Notes: a model not told the origin generated them from the sequence alone. 64,000 nucleotides of DNA from UMGS1958 sp045542415 (GCA_045542415.1 JAZQKZ010000020.1:25616-89615), one strand, 5' to 3'. Shown: positions 25,499 through 34,592, counted from the stretch's first letter. Translations and numbers: made by a program.

Positions 25499-26584
25499 TT
25501 GGCAAAATATGCAGTAAGTGATAAAGGTGTGCAAGCACTTAAAACAACAGCATCCAACATCTTAGAGGCTGTTGAGCAGGTATTAAATATTGTAGATTCC
25601 TTAGAATTAACAGCAGATGAGAATGTTGACACTTTAGGGCCTCATCATGCCTCGTTAGCCTCTGCCCTTTCAGAAATCAGAGAGTCCCAGAAACAAGCGG
25701 TGCAGCATGCTTCTGAATTGTCTGAAGCTTTGAATGATATTGCAGATGCCTATCAAGACATTATAGATAATGATCGAATATCAACATCGACAGGAGCAGC
25801 AAGAGGCTTGTTTGCTACAGCTGCATTTGGTGCTGTTATAGGGACAATGGGAGGGAATTCTCAAAAGTACAAAGCGGTTCGTCGGGACCTTTCTGACAAA
25901 ATACCAAACAGCTTGTTGGAAGCAAATGATTTTGGTAGCCTTTCAAATTATATGGATTCCAGGTATGGAATAAAGTTGGATTCCTCAATGAAACATCTTG
26001 ATTTGGGAACAGTAAAAGGGGCTATCAGCGGTGTGGAAAGTGTTATTAATGAATATCCTGAGATTGGGGAATTGTTAAAAACAGGTATTACATCAAAATC
26101 CGGGGTAATGTCTTGCACAGGTAGTAAGCTTTCGTTTAATCCCGATTATTTTGGAGATGACCGTACCTTATCTGAAACGTGTAAAAACATGTCAGATAGT
26201 GGTTTTTGGGTGTCAAATTCATCTCCTGATTCAATCGGGGCTCATGAAGCTGCCCATGGAGTCGAATGGGCATTGATTCAGGCCAATCCGGATTATACTA
26301 ATGATTATGAAAGAGTTCACGCATGGAATCAATGCAGCGAAGCAGGCAAAATTGTTTCTCAAGCGTGTGATAATATAAAGAAAACACCATACGGGCAAGG
26401 AAAGAACCAGGCGGAATTGATACAGTCAATTTCTAAATACGGCATGAAAGATGATTCGGAAACAATGGCAGAAGCATTTGCGGATGTTTATGCTAACGGA
26501 GAAAAAGCCAGTCCTCTTTCTAAAGAAATTAAACGAATTACCAAAAAACAAATGGATAGATATAAAGGAGTTTTATTATGTTAA
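25499..26584 (+). CDS. Polymorphic toxin: LXG-like module plus HExxH metallopeptidase
   Basis: A 361-residue protein starting at TTG 25499, with AGAGGGTGAG upstream; the start aligns with that of the module at 23726. Residues 1-100 are the shared helical export module. An Ala/Gly-rich segment follows (ARGLFATAAFGAVIGTMGG, about 101-120). The C-terminal domain carries HEAAH (249-253), an HExxH zinc-peptidase motif, and SETMAEAFAD near residue 322-331 as probable third-ligand region. Similar zincins occur as toxin domains in contact-dependent and type VII systems. The target is unknown. The next small gene overlaps its stop codon, as immunity genes often do. Confidence 0.78.
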   Translation: MAKYAVSDKGVQALKTTASNILEAVEQVLNIVDSLELTADENVDTLGPHHASLASALSEIRESQKQAVQHASELSEALNDIADAYQDIIDNDRISTSTGAARGLFATAAFGAVIGTMGGNSQKYKAVRRDLSDKIPNSLLEANDFGSLSNYMDSRYGIKLDSSMKHLDLGTVKGAISGVESVINEYPEIGELLKTGITSKSGVMSCTGSKLSFNPDYFGDDRTLSETCKNMSDSGFWVSNSSPDSIGAHEAAHGVEWALIQANPDYTNDYERVHAWNQCSEAGKIVSQACDNIKKTPYGQGKNQAELIQSISKYGMKDDSETMAEAFADVYANGEKASPLSKEIKRITKKQMDRYKGVLLC

Positions 26585-26739
26585 CAAGAAACGAAGCACC
26601 TTGGATTGAATATTTAGAGATAGATGAAACAACACGCGAAAGAAGGTTGAGAGCAGATACCCCTGAAGAAATTTGCAAGAAATACGAAGAATATTTGTTG
26701 GAAATGAAGAAGCTTTCTGATGGAATGTTACCGAAATGA
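26578..26739 (+). CDS. 53-aa candidate immunity protein
   Basis: A small gene whose ATG overlaps the toxin stop (ATGTTAA) and which has AAAGGAG at 26564-26570, spaced 7 nt. The product is highly charged and helical (MLTRNEAPWIEYLEI at the start, CKKYEEYLLEMKKLSDGML near the end). No family is recognised. The tight coupling to a metallopeptidase toxin makes an immunity role the most likely reading; its 53 residues are short for a typical immunity protein, so it could also be a chaperone. Confidence 0.6.
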   Translation: MLTRNEAPWIEYLEIDETTRERRLRADTPEEICKKYEEYLLEMKKLSDGMLPK

Positions 26740-26802
26740 ATTTTAGCCTCAGATAAACGATCAGGAGAGTTATCACGTTAAATGTGTAGTTAATGAATAG
26801 GA

Positions 26803-26870
26803 CGTACAAGCTTTTACAGCATTTGACATGGCAGAGACTGTTGAGCAGGCATTAAATTTTGTGGATCCTT
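26803..26870 (+). pseudogene. Relic of a third LXG-like module
   Basis: Translation of 26803-26870 gives VQAFTAFDMAETVEQALNFV followed by DP. It lines up with residues 9-36 of the toxin at 25499 (VQALKTTASNILEAVEQVLN and onwards). The frame has a stop just upstream and no continuation, so it is a broken copy of the same export module. It shows that toxin genes in this locus have been duplicated and lost. Confidence 0.6.
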
Positions 26871-26949
26871 GCAAGCTTGTCTGCCTTTATTGATTAAATA
26901 ACGATATTTAATAATAGATTTAAAATATACTTACAGATTGGAGACCAAT

Positions 26950-29055
26950 ATGAAATCGAGAATTAGAGAATGGGTTAGCATACAACTAGCGAAAAATCCC
27001 GGCAGGGTTGTTTTGGCAGTTATTTTGTTTGCAAATATTTTGTTTCTTGCGGTTTCTGCATTCGTTATTAGCAGCTTGTCAATAGATGCAACTCGTGATA
27101 TGGGATTTTGGGAGGCGATTTTTTATACAATCACCATGATTCTGGATGCCGGTTGTATTCAGTTTGTTGTAGCGGATGTCGGAACGGCAGGGGTTATGGT
27201 TATTATTGTGTGCCTTTTGGTTATTGTAATTGGAATGGTGACATTCACAGGTGCAGTAATTGGTTATTTGACGAATTATATTTCTGATTTTATTGCTCAT
27301 GCAAATTCGGGTGCCAGAAAGTTGGAAATTTCAGATCATACAATTGTTCTTAATTGGAATACCAGAGCAGCAGAAATTATTAATGATATGCTTTATTGTG
27401 AAGAACCGCAAAAAGTAGTTGTGCTCGTAAATAGCGGCAAAGCATTGGTGGAAAAACAAATTCACGAAAGTATTTCGGATACAGTTGCCCGCGAGAGGCT
27501 TGCTTTGCCGGATGAATTTAAACAGCTGTCCCTTTTCAGGCGTATGTTATATGTTAAAAAACATTCTTTAGAAAAAAATCTGACGGTAATGGTTCGTGAG
27601 GGAGATACATATTCTACAAAGCAATTAAGAGACATTTCGATCGATAAGGCGAAAGCGATTATAATACTGGGTAATGATATCAACAATTCGATTTGTAAAT
27701 TTGGTTACCAGGAAAAAATGGGAAACCATGAGAAGGGTAATTCCCAAACGATTAAAACCCTGATTCAGGTGGCAGAGCTTGCCGGGCAGGAAGCGTCATA
27801 CAACAATCAAAAGATTGTTGTTGAAATTGATGATGACTGGACAATGGAGCTTGTAAACAAAATCATATTAGCAAAACAGGTAAAAGGTAAGTGCAATATT
27901 ACCCCCGTAAGAGTAAATAAGATCTTGGGACAAATTCTATCTCAATTCTCACTTATGCCCGAGCTTAATGTTGTATATAAAGAGTTGTTTTCTAATAGAG
28001 GGATGGCATTCTACTCGGTTGAAAGAAAAGAAAAAGATATAGAATATAACAAGAAGTATTTGGAAACACATTGTCACGCTATTCCGCTGACATGTATGGA
28101 TGATGGCTTGACTAGTTATTACTATTATGCTACCGGTTCCGAAAAGTATATCACTAAACAGGAAGCTGTTTCTGAATCAAATTATGCAGTTTCACTTAAT
28201 AAGAATTTTAAAATGGCAAGAAAAAATATTCTTATATTGGGACATAACAGTAAATGCAGAGATATCATGGAAGGATTTGATTCTTTCAGAGAAGAGTGGA
28301 ATTACTCCGATGGTGGTGAAATAATTCAGATTGTCGTGATTGATGATAAGAAAAATTTGGAAAAGATGAACTATTATAAGGAGTATCCGTATGTTATAAA
28401 AACTGTTGAAGCAGACATATATGATAAAGATATTATCATTAATGAAATAAATGCTTTTGTTGATGAGCATGAGGAAGATACAAGCATACTTATACTATCG
28501 GATGATACCGTATTAAATGAGGATATCGATGCGGCTGCTTTGGCGAATCTTATATATGTTCAGGACATGGTTCGGGAGAGAAAAGAAAGGAATCCGGAGT
28601 TTGATCCGAAAAGTATAGATATTGTTGTTGAAATTCTTAATCCTAAAAATCACGATATTGTTACAAGCTATAGTATAAATAATGTTGTAATAAGTAACAG
28701 ATATATCAGTAAGATGATTACACAAATCAGCGAAAAAGAGTCGATGTTTGATTTCTACAATGATATTTTGACATATGACAGTGCGGATGCAGTTATTAAT
28801 GACAGCAAAGAAATATATGTTAAGACAGTGGAAGAATTTTTTACAGAAACACCAAAACCGTGTACAGCTGCAGAGCTTATTCGTGCCGTCTATAAGGAAT
28901 CAATTGCGAATAATACAGATAATATAGAGCATATGTCTCTGGTTCTTGGATATGTGAAACCGGGAGGAGTATTGAAATTATTCACCGGAAATCAGAAGAA
29001 AATACCGGTAGAGTTAGGTGCGAAGGATAAATTGATTGTTTTCAGCGACCACTGA
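26950..29055 (+). CDS. CASTOR/POLLUX-like RCK ion channel protein
   Basis: A 701-residue membrane protein. ATG 26950 is chosen over TTG 26938 because GGAG at 26940-26943 is spaced 6 nt from it. Residues about 16-45 form TM1. A re-entrant pore-like segment (FWEAIFYTITMILDAGCIQFV) and TM2 (about 80-110) follow. Two cytoplasmic Rossmann/RCK-type modules make up the rest (SDHTIVLNWNTRAAEII near 130, NILILGHNSKCRDIM near 420). This is the layout of CASTOR/POLLUX/DMI1-type channels. The pore lacks a TVGYG filter, so ion selectivity is unclear. It lies next to the toxin cassettes and upstream of chaperone genes; a role in ion signalling for the system is inference. Confidence 0.75.
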   Translation: MKSRIREWVSIQLAKNPGRVVLAVILFANILFLAVSAFVISSLSIDATRDMGFWEAIFYTITMILDAGCIQFVVADVGTAGVMVIIVCLLVIVIGMVTFTGAVIGYLTNYISDFIAHANSGARKLEISDHTIVLNWNTRAAEIINDMLYCEEPQKVVVLVNSGKALVEKQIHESISDTVARERLALPDEFKQLSLFRRMLYVKKHSLEKNLTVMVREGDTYSTKQLRDISIDKAKAIIILGNDINNSICKFGYQEKMGNHEKGNSQTIKTLIQVAELAGQEASYNNQKIVVEIDDDWTMELVNKIILAKQVKGKCNITPVRVNKILGQILSQFSLMPELNVVYKELFSNRGMAFYSVERKEKDIEYNKKYLETHCHAIPLTCMDDGLTSYYYYATGSEKYITKQEAVSESNYAVSLNKNFKMARKNILILGHNSKCRDIMEGFDSFREEWNYSDGGEIIQIVVIDDKKNLEKMNYYKEYPYVIKTVEADIYDKDIIINEINAFVDEHEEDTSILILSDDTVLNEDIDAAALANLIYVQDMVRERKERNPEFDPKSIDIVVEILNPKNHDIVTSYSINNVVISNRYISKMITQISEKESMFDFYNDILTYDSADAVINDSKEIYVKTVEEFFTETPKPCTAAELIRAVYKESIANNTDNIEHMSLVLGYVKPGGVLKLFTGNQKKIPVELGAKDKLIVFSDH

Positions 29056-29135
29056 TATAAAATTAATAGCCGGAAATAATCAGAGTTAAAATTATTTTGG
29101 CGTATTAAGAATAAAATTTCATGAAGGAGTTATCT

Positions 29136-30584
29136 ATGAATTTATATGAAGAATTGTTAATTGACCGAAGTTTTTCAATTGACGAGATACAGGATTATAT
29201 TTTTGAGCAGCAACGGATTTGGACAAAAAGAACGAATGCTCCTACATTAGAAAAAAGACAGGAGGCAGAAAAAAAGATTGCATTGCTGTTGGAAGCAGAA
29301 AGTATATTTTGTGATGAGATTTCAAGGGCAAGGTATGATGCAGAGATAGATGCAGAGGCGGAGCGAATCAGAAATGAGCAAATGCGTAAAGAGCAAAAGG
29401 CCCATGATAAACAGAAGCATCAAGAAGAGGCAAGAAGATTGCCAAGTTGTTCGATTATTGATATAAAGTCATATCCCGGAGATATAAATTCTATTAAACC
29501 CACATATGGAGTGAAGTACAGCGGAACTATAGATAAAAGTAATGCCTCATATGTTTTTTTTGAGGTATATTTGGCTGAGCCATACGGCATAGAGGGAGAA
29601 ATATTAATTGAAGTAAGTTTATATGATATAAATAACCAGATTGTTGAAAAAGAATCCGCCCGATTTGCTATGTTACCACACTATTCAGTAGTAATGAAAG
29701 GAGTTAATATTCGTAATTTGCAAAGTGGAATTTATAATGCGGAGATTGTAATCAACGGAAAAATCAATGCATTTTATAAATTCAAGATTTACGATTCTGA
29801 AGATGTTGTGTCGCTATCAAACGTGGTTTACGGTCCAAACCCAAATGTTAATTATATTGAATGGGAAAAAACACAAAATCATATCTTAGATGAAGCCAAT
29901 TCCAGTAACTATATTGAAGCATATAAAATTGCTATGAGAGAATCGGAGCGGGGAATTCCGGAAGCTCAATTGCTTTTGGGAGTTACATATAACGATGGTA
30001 CCGGTACGAACAGGGATTTCAGAGAGGCTTTTGCGTGGTGGCAAATATCGGCACAGGGTGGATGTCTTGCTGCATTAATCTGCCTCGCAGATTGTTACAT
30101 AAAAGGAAAAGGTGTCAGAGTCGATTTCAGTAAAGCTGTTTTTCTTTTAAATGAGGGAGCAAAACGAGGAGAGCCTACATGTCAATATCTTTTAGGAAAA
30201 TATTATGCATGGGGACAATATGGGCTTTCTTTAAATGTCAATAAAGGTATAGAGCTTATGAAAAAAGCCGCAGAACGAGGAAAAATAGAAGCATATAACG
30301 ATCTGGGAAACAAATATTCAGAATTGAAAGATGTACCAAACAATGAGCAACTGGCATTTATGAATTTTAAAAAGGCTGCAGATGCCGGTATGGCAGTAGC
30401 AATGTGGTCAGTTGCTCAATCATACAGGTTAGGTTTGGGTACCCCGATTGATGATAATCTGGCGGTGAAATATTATTTGATGTCCTATAATGGAGGCTGT
30501 AAGAGGGCCAAAGCAGATCTGGATACTTTCTATGTGTGTATAATGGGTAAATGGATAAAAAGGATATTTCCCAAGAACAATTAG
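29136..30584 (+). CDS. J-domain-like N-terminus with Sel1/TPR repeats
   Basis: A 482-residue protein. ATG 29136 is chosen because AAGGAG (29124-29129) lies 6 nt before it. Residues 1-70 have the helix spacing of a J-domain (YEELLIDRSFSIDEI, then AESIFCDEISRARYDAEID) but no HPD tripeptide, so classical Hsp70 stimulation is doubtful. A charged helix follows, then a beta-rich domain (about 105-235). The C-terminus holds five to six Sel1-like repeats (AxxxLGxxYxxGxGxxxDxxxAxxWxxxAAxxG). It lies 26 nt before the Hsp70-AAA gene; the two are likely partners in remodelling or assembly. Confidence 0.75.
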   Translation: MNLYEELLIDRSFSIDEIQDYIFEQQRIWTKRTNAPTLEKRQEAEKKIALLLEAESIFCDEISRARYDAEIDAEAERIRNEQMRKEQKAHDKQKHQEEARRLPSCSIIDIKSYPGDINSIKPTYGVKYSGTIDKSNASYVFFEVYLAEPYGIEGEILIEVSLYDINNQIVEKESARFAMLPHYSVVMKGVNIRNLQSGIYNAEIVINGKINAFYKFKIYDSEDVVSLSNVVYGPNPNVNYIEWEKTQNHILDEANSSNYIEAYKIAMRESERGIPEAQLLLGVTYNDGTGTNRDFREAFAWWQISAQGGCLAALICLADCYIKGKGVRVDFSKAVFLLNEGAKRGEPTCQYLLGKYYAWGQYGLSLNVNKGIELMKKAAERGKIEAYNDLGNKYSELKDVPNNEQLAFMNFKKAADAGMAVAMWSVAQSYRLGLGTPIDDNLAVKYYLMSYNGGCKRAKADLDTFYVCIMGKWIKRIFPKNN

Positions 30585-30610
30585 AATTAAGACGAGAGGT
30601 GAGTGTTACT

Positions 30611-33600
30611 ATGAGAATAGGAATAGATTTAGGAACTACATTTTCTCTGGCTGCATATGTGGATGAACAGGGTTATGCAAAGATTATACCAAATATAGAC
30701 GGAGATAAAGCAACGCCCTCAGTAGTTTTGTTTCAAAATGAGGAAATAAGCGTTGGAGCAGAGGCAAAAATGCAAAGCACCAATTCTCCTATGAATTCAT
30801 GTGAGTTTGTGAAAAGAAAAATGGGAGATGAAACATTTTCGTTTTATACAGAGAAAGGGAATGCTTATAGCGCAGAGGAAATATCTGCCTATATATTAAA
30901 AAGCATTAAAAATGATTGCGAAGAATATCTTGGAAGAGAAATTGATGAGGCGGTTATTACCGTTCCGGCTTATTTTAGCGATGCTCAGCGTATGGCTACT
31001 AAGGATGCAGGAGAGATGGCCGGTTTAAAGGTTTTGGGCTTGGTAAATGAACCTACGGCAGCCGCAATTGCATTTTGTAAAAATAACGGAAATCGAACAG
31101 GAAATGTTATGGTGTTTGATCTGGGCGGTGGAACATTTGATATTACCGTTATATCCATGGATGGTTTTGATAATATGGAGGTTATTGCAACCGGAGGCGA
31201 AAAAAATCTCGGTGGCTTTGATTTTGACAATGAAATTATTAACTATGTATGTGAATATTTTAAGGATAAATATCAAATTGATTTGACCGATGATGAGTAT
31301 GTAATGCAGAAGCTGAGATTAGATGCAGAGAATGCAAAGAAAACGCTTTCAAGGCGTACATCTACAACAATTATGATATCAGTCCGGGAGGTTCGTGAAA
31401 ATATAACAATAACAAGAGATCAATTTAATAAAATGCTTGCCCCTTGGTTAAATAAAGCAAAGATGTGTATGAAAATCGTTTTGCGAGATGCCGGTCTTGG
31501 ATGGAATGATATAGATAAAGTCCTGCTCGTGGGTGGCTCAACAAAGGTTCCGGCGATAAGAGATATGATACAGGATGTAAGTGGGATTGTTCCCTCGTCG
31601 GATATTAATGCCGACGAAGCAGTAGCGATAGGGGCTGCATACTATGCAGATATAATAAGCGATGAAAGTGCAGGCAGAAAAATAGTAGATGTTAATTCGC
31701 ACAGCTTGGGTATTTTAGCAGCATCGTATGAGGATAACCGTAAAAATGTTAACGAAATAATAGTACCGAGAAATACTCCTCTTCCGGTAAAAATGGAGAA
31801 GAACTTCAGGACTATATCAGAAAACTGTGATTCCATTGTTATAGAAGTAACGGAAGGGGAAGACACGGATCCGGAATATGTTACTGTTATAGGCAAGTCG
31901 GTAATGAATATAAAGTCGAGAAATAAAAGTGGAATTCCTATAACTGTGTCAATCAGCTATGATGTGGACGGAATTGTGCATGTGTTTGCTCATGATGATG
32001 ATCTGGATGAATATATAGGCGAAACAACGATTGAAAGAAGGTCTAATTTGAGTAGGATAGAGGTTGAGGAGAAAAAGGAAAAGATTGACGCATCGGTAAT
32101 TAATGGAAGAAGACCGGAAGATAAAATTGATAATAATGCTAAATCACATAATCTTTCGGAGGATGAGATTTTTTCTGAGCTTGACAAATTGATTGGGTTG
32201 AGTACTGTGAAAGAAAAGCTCAGAGGACTGTACAAATCTATAAAGATGAGGGAGCTTCGAGAAGAAAAGTTAGGTGTAACTATTGAAGATGAGAGACTCT
32301 ATGGTTTTATTTTTTCCGGTAATCCGGGAACAGGAAAAACAACTGTAGCAAGATTGATGGGCGAGATTTTAAAAAACATAGGGCTTTTAAAAAAAGGTCA
32401 TCTAATTTCAACAGACAGAGCCGGTTTGGTCGGACAATATCAGGGACATACTGCTGAAAAGGTAAAAGAGGTGTTTGAGTCTGCTTTGGATGGAGTATTG
32501 TTTATAGATGAAGCATATGGACTGGTTAATGGAGATAACGATACTTTTGGTGAAGAAGCACTTGATATGCTGGTTAAATGTATGACAGATTATCCGGGCA
32601 GGATTGTGGTCGTATTGGCAGGATATACTGAAGATATGAAAGAGCTTGTAAAAAATAACATAGGCATGGCAAGGCGTTTTCCAAATGTAATAGAATTTCC
32701 GAATTATACAGAAGATGAATTGCTGCAAATTGCGGAATTTTCAGCGAAAAAGCAGTATTACGAGCTGTCGGAAGAAGCGAAAAAAGCTTTTAAGACAGAA
32801 ATAGGCAGGTTGATGGTAGGTAAGGACTTTGGAAATGCGGGAGATGTAAACAGACTTATTTATGAAGCGATTGAAAGAAAGAGTAGCAGTGTAGTATTAA
32901 ATGATATGAGCTTTGAGGATATGACAATTCTGAATGAGTGTGATTTTGGTTTTGATTCATCCGTAACGCCTGAAATGCAAGCTCAAATATATCTTGAAGA
33001 GCTTGACCAATTAATTGGTCTTTCGCGGGTAAAGCAAGATGTACGAAGCTTAATTAATATGAGCAATTGGCAAAGAGAAGAAAAGGAACGTGGAAAAAAA
33101 GCAGGAGAAGTAGGGATTAGTGCAAGATTTATAGGTAATCCCGGAACCGGAAAAACAACAGTGGCCAGATTATACGGTAAAATCTTAAAGGGTCTGGGTA
33201 TGGTGAAAAAGGGACAGCTTGTAGAAGTTTCAAGCAGAGGACAGCTTGTTGGACAATACCAAGGAGAAACTGCATTAAAAACACGAGAGGTATGTGAAGA
33301 GGCATATGGCGGAATATTATTTATTGATGAGGCATATTCGTTGATAGAGGGTGAGGGGGATACATTCGGTAAGGAGGCTGTTAATACACTCATTACGGAA
33401 ATTGAAAATAACCGTGATAAATTAGTTGTAATACTTGCCGGGTATGAAAAAGAGTTGGATGAGTTTATAAACTCAAACCCGGGATTTGAAAGCAGAGTAT
33501 CAAAAAAGATATTTTTTGAGGATTACAATGAAAATGAGTTGTTTGATATTTTTATGTTGCAGGTAAGAAATGAAGAACTGGCAATAACTGATGAGGCGAC

Positions 33601-33796
33601 GGATAAGATAAAAATATATATCCGGGAAATATACAACAATAAGGGCAAGAACTTTGGAAACGGTCGTGTGATGAGAAATTTATTTGATCAGGTTAAGACA
33701 AACATGACAAACCGGGTTCAGGATTTTAAATTGACCGGAGATGCAAGAAGATTGATAGTTGCAGAAGATATAGACAAACTGAAAGGAGAAGGATAA
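30611..33796 (+). CDS. Hsp70 fused to two CbbX/EccA-like AAA domains
   Basis: A 1061-residue fusion. ATG 30611 is preferred over ATG 30551 because GAGAGGTGAG precedes it and the Hsp70 fold starts at once (MRIGIDLGTTFS). The actin-like ATPase covers residues 1-370 (DLGGGTFDIT, LLVGGSTKVPAI). A short beta domain (about 380-480) stands for the substrate-binding part; the helical lid is absent. Two AAA domains of the CbbX/SpoVK/EccA kind follow: Walker A GNPGTGKT at 570-577 and 842-849, Walker B LFIDEAYGL and LFIDEAYSL. EccA-type AAA proteins act with WXG substrates in mycobacterial ESX systems, which makes the fusion suggestive beside the FtsK/WXG genes. Confidence 0.85.
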   Translation: MRIGIDLGTTFSLAAYVDEQGYAKIIPNIDGDKATPSVVLFQNEEISVGAEAKMQSTNSPMNSCEFVKRKMGDETFSFYTEKGNAYSAEEISAYILKSIKNDCEEYLGREIDEAVITVPAYFSDAQRMATKDAGEMAGLKVLGLVNEPTAAAIAFCKNNGNRTGNVMVFDLGGGTFDITVISMDGFDNMEVIATGGEKNLGGFDFDNEIINYVCEYFKDKYQIDLTDDEYVMQKLRLDAENAKKTLSRRTSTTIMISVREVRENITITRDQFNKMLAPWLNKAKMCMKIVLRDAGLGWNDIDKVLLVGGSTKVPAIRDMIQDVSGIVPSSDINADEAVAIGAAYYADIISDESAGRKIVDVNSHSLGILAASYEDNRKNVNEIIVPRNTPLPVKMEKNFRTISENCDSIVIEVTEGEDTDPEYVTVIGKSVMNIKSRNKSGIPITVSISYDVDGIVHVFAHDDDLDEYIGETTIERRSNLSRIEVEEKKEKIDASVINGRRPEDKIDNNAKSHNLSEDEIFSELDKLIGLSTVKEKLRGLYKSIKMRELREEKLGVTIEDERLYGFIFSGNPGTGKTTVARLMGEILKNIGLLKKGHLISTDRAGLVGQYQGHTAEKVKEVFESALDGVLFIDEAYGLVNGDNDTFGEEALDMLVKCMTDYPGRIVVVLAGYTEDMKELVKNNIGMARRFPNVIEFPNYTEDELLQIAEFSAKKQYYELSEEAKKAFKTEIGRLMVGKDFGNAGDVNRLIYEAIERKSSSVVLNDMSFEDMTILNECDFGFDSSVTPEMQAQIYLEELDQLIGLSRVKQDVRSLINMSNWQREEKERGKKAGEVGISARFIGNPGTGKTTVARLYGKILKGLGMVKKGQLVEVSSRGQLVGQYQGETALKTREVCEEAYGGILFIDEAYSLIEGEGDTFGKEAVNTLITEIENNRDKLVVILAGYEKELDEFINSNPGFESRVSKKIFFEDYNENELFDIFMLQVRNEELAITDEATDKIKIYIREIYNNKGKNFGNGRVMRNLFDQVKTNMTNRVQDFKLTGDARRLIVAEDIDKLKGEG

Positions 33797-33798
33797 TT

Positions 33799-34149
33799 AT
33801 GACTAAGCAGTTTGGCGGCATAGGACCGGATCGTAATCCCCAAGGTTATAATGACCGCAGTTCTATGGGGAATCAAAGAAGGGAAACGGCAGACAGAAAC
33901 ATCATAAATAAGCCGGAGCCGGAGATAACAAAGCAAGCTATAATTCCGTTGCTGATAAATTTATGTGTGTTTTTTCCGATTGGATTAATAGGTGCTTATT
34001 GGGCTGTAAGAGCTATGGTATGTGAGTTTAATAATGATAAGAATGGGGCATACATATATTATACTAAGTCTAAAAAGTTTATGGTAATATATGCGATAGT
34101 GTTTGTGGTATTATTTATATTAACACAGATATTAAATTTATTTTCTTGA
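33799..34149 (+). CDS. Dispanin/CD225-like small membrane protein
   Basis: A 116-residue protein beginning 2 nt after the Hsp70-AAA stop, with AAAGGAGAAGG as ribosome site inside that gene's end. Residues 1-50 are hydrophilic. Two TM helices follow (about 51-76 and 92-114), with the pattern LINLCVFFPIGLIGAYWAVRA and later GAYIYYTKSKKF between them. This two-helix layout is that of dispanin/CD225-type proteins. No catalytic residues are seen. Its role is unknown; coupling suggests it works with the chaperone fusion. Confidence 0.65.
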   Translation: MTKQFGGIGPDRNPQGYNDRSSMGNQRRETADRNIINKPEPEITKQAIIPLLINLCVFFPIGLIGAYWAVRAMVCEFNNDKNGAYIYYTKSKKFMVIYAIVFVVLFILTQILNLFS

Positions 34150-34320
34150 AGCTTGATGGAATTTGTACCGTTATAAACATCAATAAAGAAGCAGAGAAAA
34201 TGAGTTTGGTTTTAGGATAGGTGCTCTATGGCATAATGTCTTGCTTAAATGATGACTTTTATAATTGTTATGCCTGTCATGGATTATATACATAAGGCTT
34301 GGATGGGTATAGAAGATAAA

Positions 34321-34531
34321 AATTGACAATAACAGACGAGGCGAAAGATAAGTTGGTGATTCATATTCAGGAAATCATTGCAAACAAAGACAAGTTTTTT
34401 GCAATGGTTGTGTAATGCGAAATTTATTTGAAGAAGTCAAGATGAATGTGACTGACAAAGTTCAGGATTTGGCGCTGACAGGAGATGCAAGACATTTAGT
34501 TATCATAGAAGATATTGAAGCATTGTTATAG
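34321..34531 (+). pseudogene. Relic of the C-terminal end of an AAA domain
   Basis: 34323 onwards reads LTITDEAKDKLVIHIQEIIA, then after a frame change NLFEEVKMNVTDKVQDLALT and a final IIEDIEAL before TAG 34529-34531. It matches the last about 70 residues of the Hsp70-AAA protein (LAITDEATDKIKIYIREIYN, later NLFDQVKTNMTNRVQDFKLT). An in-frame stop and a frameshift break it. It is the remnant of a duplicated AAA gene, so the 34150-34592 gap contains no intact gene. Confidence 0.75.
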
Positions 34532-34592
34532 CTAAAAAATAAGTACAAGCACATATGAATAATATATTATAAACGGGAGGAAAGTTAATTAT

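Noticed and set aside
7781..34149. Canonical type VIIb secretion locus (esxA-esaA-essA-esaB-essB-essC)
   Set aside because: Only the FtsK-like motor, WXG-like proteins and LXG-like toxins fit. EsaA, EsaB, EssA and EssB are not recognisable, and the FtsK-like protein lacks the TM helices of EssC.
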